Shown: in pieces, positions 1 through 9,378 of the stretch
How positions within the stretch are numbered: the first letter of the stretch is position 1
Layout: each line of letters starts with the position of its first letter
Source of the DNA: Sneathiella glossodoripedis JCM 23214
Lineage (GTDB): Bacteria; Pseudomonadota; Alphaproteobacteria; Sneathiellales; Sneathiellaceae
Direction of reading: 5' to 3'
Length of the DNA stretch: 64,000 bases
NCBI RefSeq assembly: GCF_000616095.1
Contig: NZ_BAMS01000002.1
Coordinates: 398,452 to 462,451, forward strand
Notes under the pieces: model-generated
What the model was told of the DNA's origin: nothing
Seen by the model: the letters and a program-made list of their open reading frames with translations, nothing else
Databases searched by the model: none
Program-made: the position numbers and the translations under genes

Positions 1-26
1 TCTGCAGGGGAAGCGATGGTGTTCAT
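1..26 (-). CDS. start of the next chemotaxis-operon gene (partial, cut by window edge)
   Basis: An ATG at position 26 on the minus strand lies one base beyond the cheR stop codon and opens a frame (MNTIASPA) that runs off the left edge. A purine-rich GGAAGAGG stretch in the end of cheR lies at a suitable distance to act as ribosome binding site. Only eight codons are visible, so the product cannot be recognised. In che operons of this type cheB or cheD often follows cheR, but that is only context. Confidence 0.4.
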
Positions 27-27
27 G

Positions 28-897
28 CTATGCCGCCTCTTCCTTAATATAAGTTGTTTTGCCGATGAGTCTCAGCTCTTCAGGTTTTTGATGAAGAGAT
101 TCCGAGTGTCCCAAAAACAGCATTCCACCCGGTTGAAGCAGATTTGCATAGCGTTGAACCAACGAGTTTTTAGTCGGATTATCAAAGTAAATGAGGACAT
201 TACGGCAAAAGATCGCGTCATATTTGCGCTGCATTGGCCAATCATGAAGTAGGTTCAGCTGTTTGAAATGAACAAGATTTTTGGTCATTTCCTTGATATG
301 CAGTACATCATTTTTACGGCGAACATTGTCTTCAAGTATCTGCCGATAATTTCCCTCAATACCTTCAAAGGAATTTGTTTTATAAATGCCTTCGGAGCCT
401 GTGCGGATCATGTTTGTGTCAAGATCGGTTGCAAGCACCTTGACGTCCCAAGCTTTTAAAGTCGCCACACTGGAATTGATAACAGATGCAATGGAATAGG
501 GCTCTTCACCTGAAGAACATCCTGCGGACCATATCCTGATCGAGCGATTTATTTTACTGCGCTCTGTATTCATTGACAGTGACCTCAGATGCTCGGTCAG
601 GCTATCAAAGTGATGGCTCTCTCTGAAGAATTTCGTCAGATTTGTCGTAACTGCATTCACAAGAAAGCCGGTCTCTTCACCTGCCTGCCGGGAATCCAGC
701 AGTTCGCAATACTGAGAAAAGGATTGCAATCCCAGTTGCCGTAAACGACGAGCCAACCTGCTATAGAGCATGTCTTTTTTGTGCTCACCAAGTACGATTC
801 CAGTTAAAGAATGGACAAGCCCTGTCAGCTTTTCAAACTCACGCTGAGTTAGGGCGAACTCCCTTTGTTTTTCCATATTTTGAATGACTTGGTTCAT
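28..897 (-). CDS. cheR: chemotaxis protein methyltransferase CheR
   Basis: S-adenosylmethionine-dependent methyltransferase that methylates glutamate side chains of chemoreceptors for adaptation. The N-terminal helical domain (about residues 10-80, with LYSRLARRLRQLG) is followed by the SAM-binding domain. RIWSAGCSSGEEPYSIA is the family motif I, ATDLD binds the cofactor, and YDAIFCRNVLIYFD lies near residue 240. At 289 residues it has normal CheR length. An upstream in-frame GTG at 921 would add eight residues but lies inside a hairpin, so the ATG at 897 is preferred. It is the sixth visible gene of the che operon, directly downstream of the receptor whose C-terminus carries a CheR-tether-like motif. 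Confidence 0.95.
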   Translation of the reverse strand: MNQVIQNMEKQREFALTQREFEKLTGLVHSLTGIVLGEHKKDMLYSRLARRLRQLGLQSFSQYCELLDSRQAGEETGFLVNAVTTNLTKFFRESHHFDSLTEHLRSLSMNTERSKINRSIRIWSAGCSSGEEPYSIASVINSSVATLKAWDVKVLATDLDTNMIRTGSEGIYKTNSFEGIEGNYRQILEDNVRRKNDVLHIKEMTKNLVHFKQLNLLHDWPMQRKYDAIFCRNVLIYFDNPTKNSLVQRYANLLQPGGMLFLGHSESLHQKPEELRLIGKTTYIKEEAA

Positions 898-917
898 AAT
901 GTTATGGCCTGGATAAA

Positions 918-939
918 CCACCCCGCCGCGACGGGGTGG
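918..939 (-). terminator. GC-rich hairpin between mcp and cheR
   Basis: A perfect 8-bp stem (CCACCCCG and CGGGGTGG) encloses a 6-base loop in the short gap between the receptor stop codon and cheR. No long T-run follows on the minus strand, so it is more likely a partial terminator or an mRNA-stabilising structure that lowers cheR relative to the receptor than a strong terminator. It overlaps the alternative GTG start of cheR at 921. Confidence 0.5.
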
Positions 940-950
940 GGATTATCAAC

Positions 951-3278
951 TTAAAACTCGCTCCAGTCTTCAGCAGCGGCAGCTCCGCTACTACTCATCG
1001 CAGCCATTTTAGCGGGCGGCGGTGTAACGGAGCCGTTTGTCTGCTTTTTACTGGAAGCAGGTTTAGCTGACCTGCTCGCGCGTTGAGGAGCAGCTTCAGC
1101 GTTCGTGTCCAAATGGAAGAAAGAAATACGTTCTTTCATAGCTTCTGACTGCTCTTGCAGTGTTCTTGAAGCTGCAGCATTTTCTTCAACCAATGCTGAG
1201 TTTTGCTGCGTCATTTCATCCATTTGCGAGACTGAGCGGTTGATTTCTGAAATGCTTGTAGATTGCTCATCACTGGCAGCGGCGATTTCTGAGACGATAT
1301 CGCTGAGGCGTTTGATGGAATCCACGATTTCGGTCAATGACTCGCCCGCGTCACCAACTAGGCGGACACCGTCTTTCACTTGTGATCCACTGTCATTGAT
1401 GAGGCCTTTGATGTCTTTCGCTGCCTGAGAGGACCTTTGCGCAAGTGTGCCAACTTCTGCCGCCACGACCGCAAAGCCTTTTCCGGCATCGCCAGCTCTT
1501 GCTGCTTCCACAGCCGCATTCAGGGCGAGCAGGTTGGTCTGGAAGGCGATTTCATCGATGACACCAATAATATCGGAAATCTTTTGTGATGAACCTTCGA
1601 TGCGTGTCATGGCATCAACAACTTCACCGACAACTTCGCCGCCTTTTTGGGCCACATCTCTGGCGGAAATAGACAGTTGATTAGCCTGCTGGGCATTTTC
1701 GGCATTCTGTTTGACCGTTGAGGCCATTTCTTCCATCGCAGCTGCAGTTTCTTCCAAGTTGGAAGCCTGCTGTTCAGTGCGTTGTGACAGGTCCATCGTA
1801 CCTTCATTAATTTCCTGTGCAGCGTTATTAACCTCGGATGACGCCATTGAAATGTCGCCTACAATACCGGTCAGTTGATCACAGGTGTCATTCACATTAG
1901 TCTTTAATTTTTCAAATAGACCTTGATACTCAGTTGTGATCCGTTGTGTCAGGTCACCTTTCGCCAATGAAGAAAGAGCCATTCCCACATCTTCCATCGC
2001 ACTTGAAACGGTGTCTGAAAGACTGTTGATGGATTTGGAGAGGCCCAGCATGAAGCCTTCTTTTCCTTCAAGTTCGAGTTTCGTTGAGAAGTCTCCGGCA
2101 ACAGCAGCAGAAACCACGGTATCGATTTCTTCTTCAATATTGCGCTCTGCTGTGACATCGGCCCACTCAACAACGGTTCCAATCCGCTCACCTTTGTCGT
2201 CAGTCACCGGGCTGGCAATCAAATCGTAATACCGACCGCCAATTATGATATTTGTCTCGAATGCAGATGTGAGCCTGTCGAGCATACCGCGCTGATGCGA
2301 TGGATTTTTGTGGAAGCTGTCAATATTAGTTCCAATAATGCTTCTTGCATCAAAGTTAGGCAGGTCTTCCTTCATGGAGGATTCATTGCTAAGCAGCATT
2401 TCCTTCATCGTTTCATTTACATAAACGATGTTGTAATCCGCATCGGAGACCATCATGTTTGTCGTGCAATTATCCAGCGCAGATTTAATTCTGGAATTTT
2501 CATTTGCGACACGTTTTTCTTCGCGTTCCTGAGCCAGTTTTTCGGTCACATCTTCCCATTCGACGACGGTACCGGCACGGTCGCCATTGTCATCTAACAC
2601 AGGGGATACAACGAGATCATAGTTGCGACCACCAATCTCTAGTGCTGTCTCAACGGGTGAATTCAAGTTGTCCAGAATACCTCTTTGATGAGCTGGGTTT
2701 TTGTGGAAGCTATCAATATTTGTACCAACCAACTTTTCAGCATCGAAGCGCGGTAAATCTTTGCGCATATCCTGCTCGTTGGATTTCAGCATTTCCATCA
2801 TCGTATCGTTGGCGTAGACGATGTTATAATCCTTGTCGGCTACCATTACGTTGGTCCGGCAGCTATCGAGAGCGGATTTGATCCGGATATTTGCAAGGGA
2901 TGTCTCGCTCAGATTATCCAATACTTTAGCAAACTCACCGACCACACCTTCATGATCACGATAGGGAACTTCAACCTGTTTTCCATCAAGTATCATCCAA
3001 GAAGCAGACAGAAGGTTTTGGATGGGATTGCGAACCACATTAACAATGTAAAATGCGGTACCAATAATTACGGTTACGCCAATTGCCATGGAAATCCAAA
3101 GGCCAAGCGCAGGGCCGTCACTTATGAAAATTTCCACTCCGATTGCGCCTGCAAGAACAGTTGCCGATAGCGCAAAAGCTGCATAAATTTTCACCACAAT
3201 CGACATGGTGGAAATTGAAAATTTTCCTGATTTCTGATTACCCTGAAAAGCACCAGGTTGTGCTGTCATATCTGTCAT
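951..3278 (-). CDS. methyl-accepting chemotaxis protein with tandem PAS domains
   Basis: Chemoreceptor of 775 residues. Two closely spaced hydrophobic segments near residues 28-80 would anchor it in the membrane with almost no periplasmic loop, so sensing is probably cytoplasmic. Two very similar PAS domains follow (about 130-250 and 262-375), each with an LP.FDA...[15 protein letters not shown] block. Next come HAMP-like helices (about 385-470) and the signalling domain, whose hairpin tip reads [21 protein letters not shown]. The last five residues, DWSEF, fit the xWxxF tether that binds CheR or CheB in high-abundance receptors. A GAGGAAG ribosome binding site precedes the ATG. The ligand is unknown; PAS domains of this kind usually sense redox state, oxygen or small molecules. 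It lies between cheW and cheR in the operon. Confidence 0.93.
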   Translation of the reverse strand: MTDMTAQPGAFQGNQKSGKFSISTMSIVVKIYAAFALSATVLAGAIGVEIFISDGPALGLWISMAIGVTVIIGTAFYIVNVVRNPIQNLLSASWMILDGKQVEVPYRDHEGVVGEFAKVLDNLSETSLANIRIKSALDSCRTNVMVADKDYNIVYANDTMMEMLKSNEQDMRKDLPRFDAEKLVGTNIDSFHKNPAHQRGILDNLNSPVETALEIGGRNYDLVVSPVLDDNGDRAGTVVEWEDVTEKLAQEREEKRVANENSRIKSALDNCTTNMMVSDADYNIVYVNETMKEMLLSNESSMKEDLPNFDARSIIGTNIDSFHKNPSHQRGMLDRLTSAFETNIIIGGRYYDLIASPVTDDKGERIGTVVEWADVTAERNIEEEIDTVVSAAVAGDFSTKLELEGKEGFMLGLSKSINSLSDTVSSAMEDVGMALSSLAKGDLTQRITTEYQGLFEKLKTNVNDTCDQLTGIVGDISMASSEVNNAAQEINEGTMDLSQRTEQQASNLEETAAAMEEMASTVKQNAENAQQANQLSISARDVAQKGGEVVGEVVDAMTRIEGSSQKISDIIGVIDEIAFQTNLLALNAAVEAARAGDAGKGFAVVAAEVGTLAQRSSQAAKDIKGLINDSGSQVKDGVRLVGDAGESLTEIVDSIKRLSDIVSEIAAASDEQSTSISEINRSVSQMDEMTQQNSALVEENAAASRTLQEQSEAMKERISFFHLDTNAEAAPQRASRSAKPASSKKQTNGSVTPPPAKMAAMSSSGAAAAEDWSEF

Positions 3279-3296
3279 TTTTTTCTTCCTCGGATC

Positions 3297-3871
3297 TTAA
3301 TTCTGGTCCGCGAGCATTTCTTCAGCGGCATTGATGTTTTTGTTAATAATGTCACTCTTGAACAGGCAACCTGTATCAAGGAGGGCGACCATTCGATCCT
3401 CTGCGGTCACCAACCGATCAGATGTTCGCTGTCCTCATTTTCATCGATGTCGGGAACCTGGCGGATTTCACTCCTGTCGACAGTCAGGATGTCGGAGACC
3501 CGATCCACAAGAATGCCGATAATTCGATCATCAACAGCAATAATCACAACAACATGAATGTTTGTCGCTTCGGTTATTCCTTGATTAAAGCGTCGCCGAA
3601 GATCAAAAATGGGGACAATTACACCCCTTAGATTTAAAACTCCGCGCATGTATTCTGGCTGATTTGGAAGTATAGTGACTTCTGACCACGCCTGAATTTC
3701 ACGGACCTGCATAATGTCTACTGCATATTCTTCAGTGCCAATTGCAAACGTAACGAACTGGCAGGTTCCTTGTGGGTGACTCTCTGCGTCAGCGAGCGCT
3801 TCATCGATAGCTGTTGGCTCTACTGGAGAAGTCGTTGTTAGGTCGGTTTCCATTTCAACTGCATCCATCAA
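3297..3871 (-). CDS. cheW: chemotaxis coupling protein CheW (apparent single-base frameshift)
   Basis: Scaffold that links receptors to the CheA kinase. The first 154 codons read through QFVTFAIGTEEYAVDIMQVREI, the hallmark of a CheW SH3-like fold, and VLNLRGVIVPIFDLRRRF. They then stop early in HLIGW at 3407. Restoring one base at about 3408-3411 (GGTTGG to GGTTTGG) continues as LVTAEDRMVALLDTGCLF to a stop at 3297, which is the usual CheW C-terminus. The reconstructed length is 191 residues. The start codon overlaps the cheA stop. The break is most likely a sequence error, because a CheW lacking its last strands would not couple. Confidence 0.88.
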
Positions 3872-6065
3872 TTTATCCTAGGGGTGAGGGGTAGGTTGGG
3901 GATTATTTCAGCTTGGGGTGATCCGAGATCACCTGCTATGATTTCTTCTGGAATATCGGCGCTGTTATCATCATCAAGGCCACCGCCATTACTTCCCGAA
4001 GGCATGTCAAATTTGCCCAGTTTCTTTTGGGAAATGCGGTATATGGCTTCGATATCCAGGATTGGTGCCACCTTGCCATTTCCGAGAATTGTCGCAGCTG
4101 AAATTCCCGATACAGGCCTGTAGTTGCTTTCCAGACTTTTTATGACGACTTGCTGCTGGCCAATGAGTTCATCAACAACAATTCCTGTCGTTCCAAACTC
4201 TTCGCTTTCCACGAGGACAACTAGTGCTTTGTCAGGTTCAGTGATGGCGTCTTCAATATCAAATACCTGATGCAGCGCACATAATGGAATGTACTGACCA
4301 CGTATTGACACAAGACGCTGTCCGTTGGGAAGGCGTTTTAAGCTTTCTTTGGCAGGTCGCAGGCTTTCAACAATATTGGGGATTGGAATGACATATTTCG
4401 AACCACCTGCCTGTACAATCATTCCATCCATAACTGCAAGGGTGAGGGGAAGGGTCATTGTAAAGCGGGACCCTTTGCCGGGTGTAGAATGAATAGATAT
4501 CCTGCCGCCCAATGCCTGAATGTTGCGCCTTACAACATCCATTCCAACTCCGCGCCCTGAAACGTCTGTGACTTCTTCTGCCGTGGAAAAGCCGGGGGCA
4601 AATATCATGTTGTCAATTTCTTCATCACTCAGGGAGGTTGTATCGGTAATCAGGCCTCGCTCACGAGCACGCTTTAGAACCGCAGATCTGTTAATGCCAC
4701 GCCCATCATCGCTGATGGTAATTACAATTCGACCTCCACGATGTTCTGCGGAAAGGGTGACATTGCCGGTTTCAGGTTTGCCAGCTTTGAGACGTTCTTC
4801 ACCGGACTCGAGTCCATGATCAAGCGAGTTTCTGATCATGTGTGTGATTGGGTCGCTGATTTCTTCGATAACGGTTTTATCAACCTCGGTATTTTCGCCA
4901 ACAGTGGTGAGCGTTACTTTTTTACCGAGTTTCGCTGATAAGTCGCGAACAAGACGAGGCATGCGTGAGAACACCGATTTTACCGGTTGCATACGGATCG
5001 CCATGACGCTTTCCTGCAGCTCCCTTGTGTGAAGAGCAAGCTCTTCAAGGCCGCGAACTACATTTGGAAATTGATCAGTTGGCAGGTCGTTTGTCTGTTG
5101 CGAGAGCATGGACTGTGTAATGACAAGCTCGCCTACCATATTGACAAGACGATCTATACGGTCCAGATCTACACGGATGGATGTAACTTTCGCTGGTCCA
5201 GAATTTGATTTGGCAGCGGGTGCTGCTGCTTGAGAAGCTTGAGCTGAAGCGGTATCCGGACTTACATCGCTGGCTTGTTCAGGTGATGCTTTTTCTTCAC
5301 CTTGAATTGAGGGGGCAGAAGATTCTGCTACGGTTATTTCGAGGTCGCAGTCTTCGGTGACAAATTCAAAAACCTCTTCTACATCTTCAAGGTTTGCATT
5401 TGAAAGTAGAGTGAAATTCCAGGAAATATAGGCTTCTTCGCATCAAGATTACTGAGCTGAGGTAACTTATCCAGATTTGGTTCTGATGTCAGATTGCCAA
5501 GTGTTTGAAGTTCCCGAATGATCAGTAAAGGTTCATTAGCGTGTTTAAACAGTTCAGCTTTAGGGGTGAACTTTATGAAATAATTTTTTTTCTCGTCAGA
5601 GGTTTGTTCAGTTGTTGCCGGGGCGGTAGCCGTATCTTCGCTGGTTTGCGTTAAATCGATCTGAGCTGGATCTACTGTCGATCCTTTTGCCATTGATGTA
5701 ATTTCGGCAAGGATTTCTTTCCCGTATTCATCAGATAAATTCTCTTCATTTTCCGCGGCTTCGACCATCGCTGAAAGAATATCTGTTGAGCGGAAAAGGA
5801 GATTGACACCTGGTTCAGTGACTTGAATACGGCCATCACGCATTCTATCCAGAAGCGCTTCAAATTCGTGAGAAAATGTAGCCAGTTGTGTAAATTTAAA
5901 AGCGCCGGCACCAGCTTTTATAGAGTGAACCGCCCTGAAAATAGCATGTAGTACCTCTGGATCTCCTGAACCTTCATTCAATTCAGATAATTGAGTTTCT
6001 ACATCCGCCAGTAATTCAGCGCATTCGGCGAAATAGGTAGCCTTGAACTGTGCATAATCGTCCAT
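3868..6065 (-). CDS. cheA: chemotaxis histidine kinase CheA (apparent single-base frameshift)
   Basis: Histidine kinase that autophosphorylates and passes phosphate to CheY. The N-terminal HPt domain carries the phosphorylated histidine at about residue 47 in AVHSIKAGAGAF; the family usually has HSIKGG, so the alanine is a mild oddity. Dimerisation, ATPase (NSLDHGLESGEERL, DDGRGIN, SGRGVGMDVVRRNI) and CheW-like domains follow. The frame breaks at about 5440: after LSNLDA one missing base sends it to an early stop at 5379. Adding one base (GATGC to GATGCC) gives EEAYISWNFTLLSNANLEDV and joins the two halves. The reconstructed length is 732 residues and divides by three. The stop overlaps the cheW start, indicating coupled translation. 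Confidence 0.9.
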
Positions 6066-6090
6066 TATTTGCTTCCGTTAATTAAGATGT

Positions 6091-6456
6091 TTAACCGCAA
6101 ACTTTTTGAACAACTTTAAGGAGCTTTTCAGGCTCAAAAGGTTTGACAATCCATCCTGTTGCGCCAGCCGCTCGGCCTTCATTTTTTTTGCTATCGTCAC
6201 TTTCAGTGGTCAAGACAAGTATAGGAGTGGAGCTATGAGCAGGGTTTTGCCGCAGGGCTTTCACAAGTCCAATACCATCCATGTTTGGCATGTTTATATC
6301 CGTAATCACCAGATCAACCTGATTAGAGCCTAGTGCATCTAAAGCAAGTAACCCGTCTGCAGCTTCCACTACTTCGTATCCCGCGCCTTTAAGTGTGAAG
6401 CTAACCATGTCCCTCATTGTTTTTGAGTCATCTACAGCAAGGACTTTTTTTCCCAT
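6091..6456 (-). CDS. cheY: chemotaxis response regulator CheY
   Basis: Single-domain receiver protein that carries the signal from CheA to the flagellar motor. It shows the acidic pair in VLAVDDSKTMRDM, the phospho-accepting aspartate in DLVITDINMPNMDG, the threonine in VLTTES and the lysine in WIVKPF. I use the start MGKK at 6456 because its ATG overlaps the stop of the preceding STAS gene (TAATG); a longer reading from 6471 would add five residues. At 121 residues it has normal CheY length. Confidence 0.94.
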   Translation of the reverse strand: MGKKVLAVDDSKTMRDMVSFTLKGAGYEVVEAADGLLALDALGSNQVDLVITDINMPNMDGIGLVKALRQNPAHSSTPILVLTTESDDSKKNEGRAAGATGWIVKPFEPEKLLKVVQKVCG

Positions 6457-6752
6457 TATTTGGTACTCCATTTCACAAAAATTTCCGCAAGGCCCAGATC
6501 CCCAACAGCTTTGTCGAAGGCTTCACTGGCACTCGCGATGGAAAGCGATTTGCCCGTTTCTTCTAATGAGCGCCCTGCCGAAATAATTACCTGAATGCAG
6601 GGTGTTGTAATTGTCTCCACGTCCGAAGCATCAATTGTCAGTACATCGTCGGTAGCAATGTGCTGTAAAAATGTTTCCCGCAGACTTTCTGCGACACTCA
6701 AGTTCATTATGCTTGGGAGCGTGACGGCCGTATCAGTGGGTGCGTTGGTCAA
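6456..6752 (-). CDS. STAS-domain protein of the chemotaxis operon
   Basis: A 98-residue protein consisting of a single STAS (anti-sigma-factor-antagonist-like) domain: LPSIMNLSVAESLRETFLQHI, then DDVLTIDASDVETITTPCIQVIISAGRSLEETGKSL. Small STAS proteins of this kind commonly head alphaproteobacterial che operons; their role there is not well defined. The position usually phosphorylated in antagonists (serine or threonine in the D-x-S/T-x-x-x-S/T motif) reads ETITTPCIQ, so threonines are available. It is the first gene of the operon and its stop overlaps the cheY start. Confidence 0.85.
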   Translation of the reverse strand: MTNAPTDTAVTLPSIMNLSVAESLRETFLQHIATDDVLTIDASDVETITTPCIQVIISAGRSLEETGKSLSIASASEAFDKAVGDLGLAEIFVKWSTK

Positions 6753-7310
6753 TTTCTCAGTTATCCGAACATTAGAAGGTTAAGTCTGTAATCAACTGGT
6801 ATAAGCTACGTGCGATCTAGTTCTAAAGTTGCAGTAGCTTCGTTAATTTGCGGTTAATTGCTAAAATAAATTACGCGCAATAGTAACGTGAAAACTATCT
6901 AATTTACCTAAACCCTTGTAAGGAATTGGAATTTTTGAAAATGAAGTATAAATATGACTAAAATCTTGGGTTTTCTACGTTTGCTTTTTGTAATTTATTG
7001 ATTTATAAGACGTTTTAATGGAATAAAAATATTACATTTACTTTATAAATATCGCGTAAGAAATATAAAAGTGGTGAGTTCGAGTAATTGGTTTTATTAG
7101 AATGAGTTATACATGATTTGTTAATATATGATATTTCTGAAATATTATATTTATAATATGGGTTGTGTGTATTTTGTTAGTTTTATTATTAAGACTAATA
7201 CTTAAGTATATATTGTAATTATGGGCCGATATCGGCAGCGGACGGTTTTAGAAAGATTACTCAAAATTGAGTCGCTATAAAATTCATTCTTTTGAAGGCT
7301 AATAAAGGGA
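6753..7310. other. long AT-rich non-coding region upstream of the che operon
   Basis: No plausible gene is visible on either strand. The stretch 6840-7210 is strikingly rich in A and T compared with the coding DNA around it. It must hold the promoter of the che operon (minus strand, first codon at 6752), but I cannot fix -35 and -10 boxes with confidence. Near the rluA end there are two dyads: the perfect 12-bp palindrome GCCGATATCGGC at 7225-7236 and ACTCAA-AA-TTGAGT at 7259-7272. They could be regulator sites or part of rluA transcript termination. Confidence 0.6.
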
Positions 7311-7970
7311 TTAAAGGAATGATTTGAAAGGGACTTCGGATGCGAATTTTACCATTTCGTGTGTTTGAGGATCTTCAAACTTTAACTCACTCGCATGTAA
7401 AAACAGGCGGGGGAAATGGGTCGGGTCATTTTTCTGATTATAGAGTGGGTCTCCTGCAATGGGGTGGCCGACAGACGACATGTGAACCCTCAATTGATGT
7501 GAGCGCCCCGTATGTGGCTTTAGTTGAATGTAGCTATAGTTATTGTTAGATTTAACCAGCTCCCAGTATGTTTTGGAAGCTTTGCCGTTTTTATAGTCAA
7601 TTTTCTGTTTCGGACGATTTATCCAGTCAGCGCTAATTGGAAGATCGATCCACCCGGAAGCTCCAGAAATTCTACCGACTACAATCGCATGATAAGTTTT
7701 TTCTACCGCTCTATTTTGAAACAATCGCCCAAAATAACTTTGCGTTTCTTTATTCCTTGCAAATATGACTAGACCAGATGTCTCAAGATCCAAACGATGA
7801 ACAACCAGCGCTTCCGGATTGCGTTTGAGGAGACGGCTATAGAGGCAGTCAGCTTTTTCAGGCCCCCGGCCCGGAACAGATAATATGCCTGATTGCTTTT
7901 CGAGCAGAATGTAATCTTCTGCTTCATATGCTATTGTGAGGTATGGCTCTGCTGGTGGTGCGTAGATCAT
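7311..7970 (-). CDS. rluA: RluA-family RNA pseudouridine synthase
   Basis: Converts uridine to pseudouridine in RNA. The catalytic motif HRLDLETSGLVIFA contains the essential aspartate at about residue 60, and LKPHTGRSHQLRVHMSSVGHPIAGDPLY is the conserved block later in the fold. At 219 residues without an N-terminal S4 domain it resembles E. coli RluA, which acts on 23S rRNA position 746 and tRNA position 32, rather than the longer RluC or RluD. The family is certain and the exact target is inferred. It stands alone, with the AT-rich region downstream and 64 bases between it and the acyl-CoA dehydrogenase. Confidence 0.88.
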   Translation of the reverse strand: MIYAPPAEPYLTIAYEAEDYILLEKQSGILSVPGRGPEKADCLYSRLLKRNPEALVVHRLDLETSGLVIFARNKETQSYFGRLFQNRAVEKTYHAIVVGRISGASGWIDLPISADWINRPKQKIDYKNGKASKTYWELVKSNNNYSYIQLKPHTGRSHQLRVHMSSVGHPIAGDPLYNQKNDPTHFPRLFLHASELKFEDPQTHEMVKFASEVPFKSFL

Positions 7971-8034
7971 TAAAATAGGCTGACAAATTGAACTGCCAGC
8001 CTTTATACAATCTATTAAGTTATTTAGCCAACTT

Positions 8035-9180
8035 TCACGCGGTATCGAGAAGCTCTTTAGAGATGATTTGCTTCATAATTTCTGAAGACCCACCAGCAAT
8101 ACGAGACATGCGATTGTCCGCCCACGCGCGGCAGATTGGATATTCCCACATATAGCCATAGCCACCATGCAATTGCACACATTCGTCCAGAGCTTTCATA
8201 AGTATCTCTGTCGTTTGCAGTTTGGCCATTGCCGCAGTTGTTGCATCCAGTTCACCAACAAGATGATCTTCAATGCAACGGTCTACAAAATAGCGAAGCA
8301 TGACAAACTGAGCTTTGATTTCAGCGAGTTTGAAACGCGTATTTTGAAAATCAGAGATGGACTTACCAAAAGCTTTGCGTTCGGTTGTGTATTCAACAGT
8401 CCAATTTAAGGCTGCCTCAATCACTGCAACCGAACGAATGGCAATCACCAACCTTTCTTGGGCCAATTGCTGCATAAGTTGGTAAAAGCCTTTCCCTTCC
8501 ACGCCCAGCAGGTTGCTAACCGGTACTTTGACGTCATTGAAAAAGAGCTCAGACGTATCTTGCGCTTTATATCCCACTTTTTCAAGATTGCGGCCACGTT
8601 CGAAGCCCTCTCGATCACCTTCCATAAGTAAAAGACTGACACCTTTTCCTTTTGCTTCTGGGTCAGTTTTACACGCCAGAACAACCAGATCAGCAAGTTG
8701 ACCATTGCTGATAAACACTTTCTGACCGTTTACAACAAATTCGTCGCCTTGTCGGATGGCGGTCGTTTTGATGTTTTGCAAATCAGATCCGGCGCCTGGT
8801 TCCGTCATGGCTACAGCGGCAATAACCTCACCAGTTACCATTTTCGGCAGCCATTTCTTTTTCTGCTCTTCAGTCCCGTAATGAACGAGATAGGGGGCTA
8901 CGATTTCTGAATGTAGATGGAAAGCGGGGCCTGTAGCACCGACACGGGCGACTTCTTCGCAGAAAATTGCACTGTATAAAAAATCTGCGCCAGGGCCACC
9001 ATATTCTTCTGGTACAGTACAGCACAAAAAACCGGCCTCACCGGCCTCGCGCCAAACTGACCTGGGGACTTGCCCATCTTTTTCCCACTGCGAATGAAAG
9101 GGAGCAATTTTTTCTTCGGCAAATTTTCTCGCAGCTTCCTGAAAAATTCGATGCTCTTCAGAGAATATTTTACGTTTCAT
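8035..9180 (-). CDS. acyl-CoA dehydrogenase
   Basis: FAD enzyme that introduces a trans-2 double bond into an acyl-CoA. It has normal family length (381 residues). The flavin and substrate motifs are AMTEPGAGSDLQNIKT (about residue 130) and the C-terminal QLHGGYGYMWEYPICRAWADNRMSRIAGGSSEIMK; the catalytic glutamate is expected in the helical C-terminal domain. Similarity runs toward the long-chain or broad-range group seen beside fatty-acid oxidation genes, but no partner gene is adjacent, so the chain length cannot be given. The ATG at 9180 opens a typical N-terminus (FSEEHRIFQEAARKFAEE). Confidence 0.9.
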   Translation of the reverse strand: MKRKIFSEEHRIFQEAARKFAEEKIAPFHSQWEKDGQVPRSVWREAGEAGFLCCTVPEEYGGPGADFLYSAIFCEEVARVGATGPAFHLHSEIVAPYLVHYGTEEQKKKWLPKMVTGEVIAAVAMTEPGAGSDLQNIKTTAIRQGDEFVVNGQKVFISNGQLADLVVLACKTDPEAKGKGVSLLLMEGDREGFERGRNLEKVGYKAQDTSELFFNDVKVPVSNLLGVEGKGFYQLMQQLAQERLVIAIRSVAVIEAALNWTVEYTTERKAFGKSISDFQNTRFKLAEIKAQFVMLRYFVDRCIEDHLVGELDATTAAMAKLQTTEILMKALDECVQLHGGYGYMWEYPICRAWADNRMSRIAGGSSEIMKQIISKELLDTA

Positions 9181-9378
9181 ATGAATAACCCTGTCTTATT
9201 ATTTTTCTTAATTAGGTGCATTCTGATTGTCTATCAACACGGCTGGATGAGCAACCAAAATTATTAAGCATGCTTATCTTTTTTTTTGATTATCAGATCT
9301 ATAAACCAGTGAAATAATGATTTCTTAACCTGCAAGGCGATAGAGTGTGAGACTATAAAAGCTCTTGGGATGGATTAA

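Noticed and set aside
2295..2881. Long opposite-strand reading frames inside the mcp gene
   Set aside because: They lie antisense to well-conserved PAS-coding DNA, have no family resemblance and no ribosome binding site; they are by-products of codon use.
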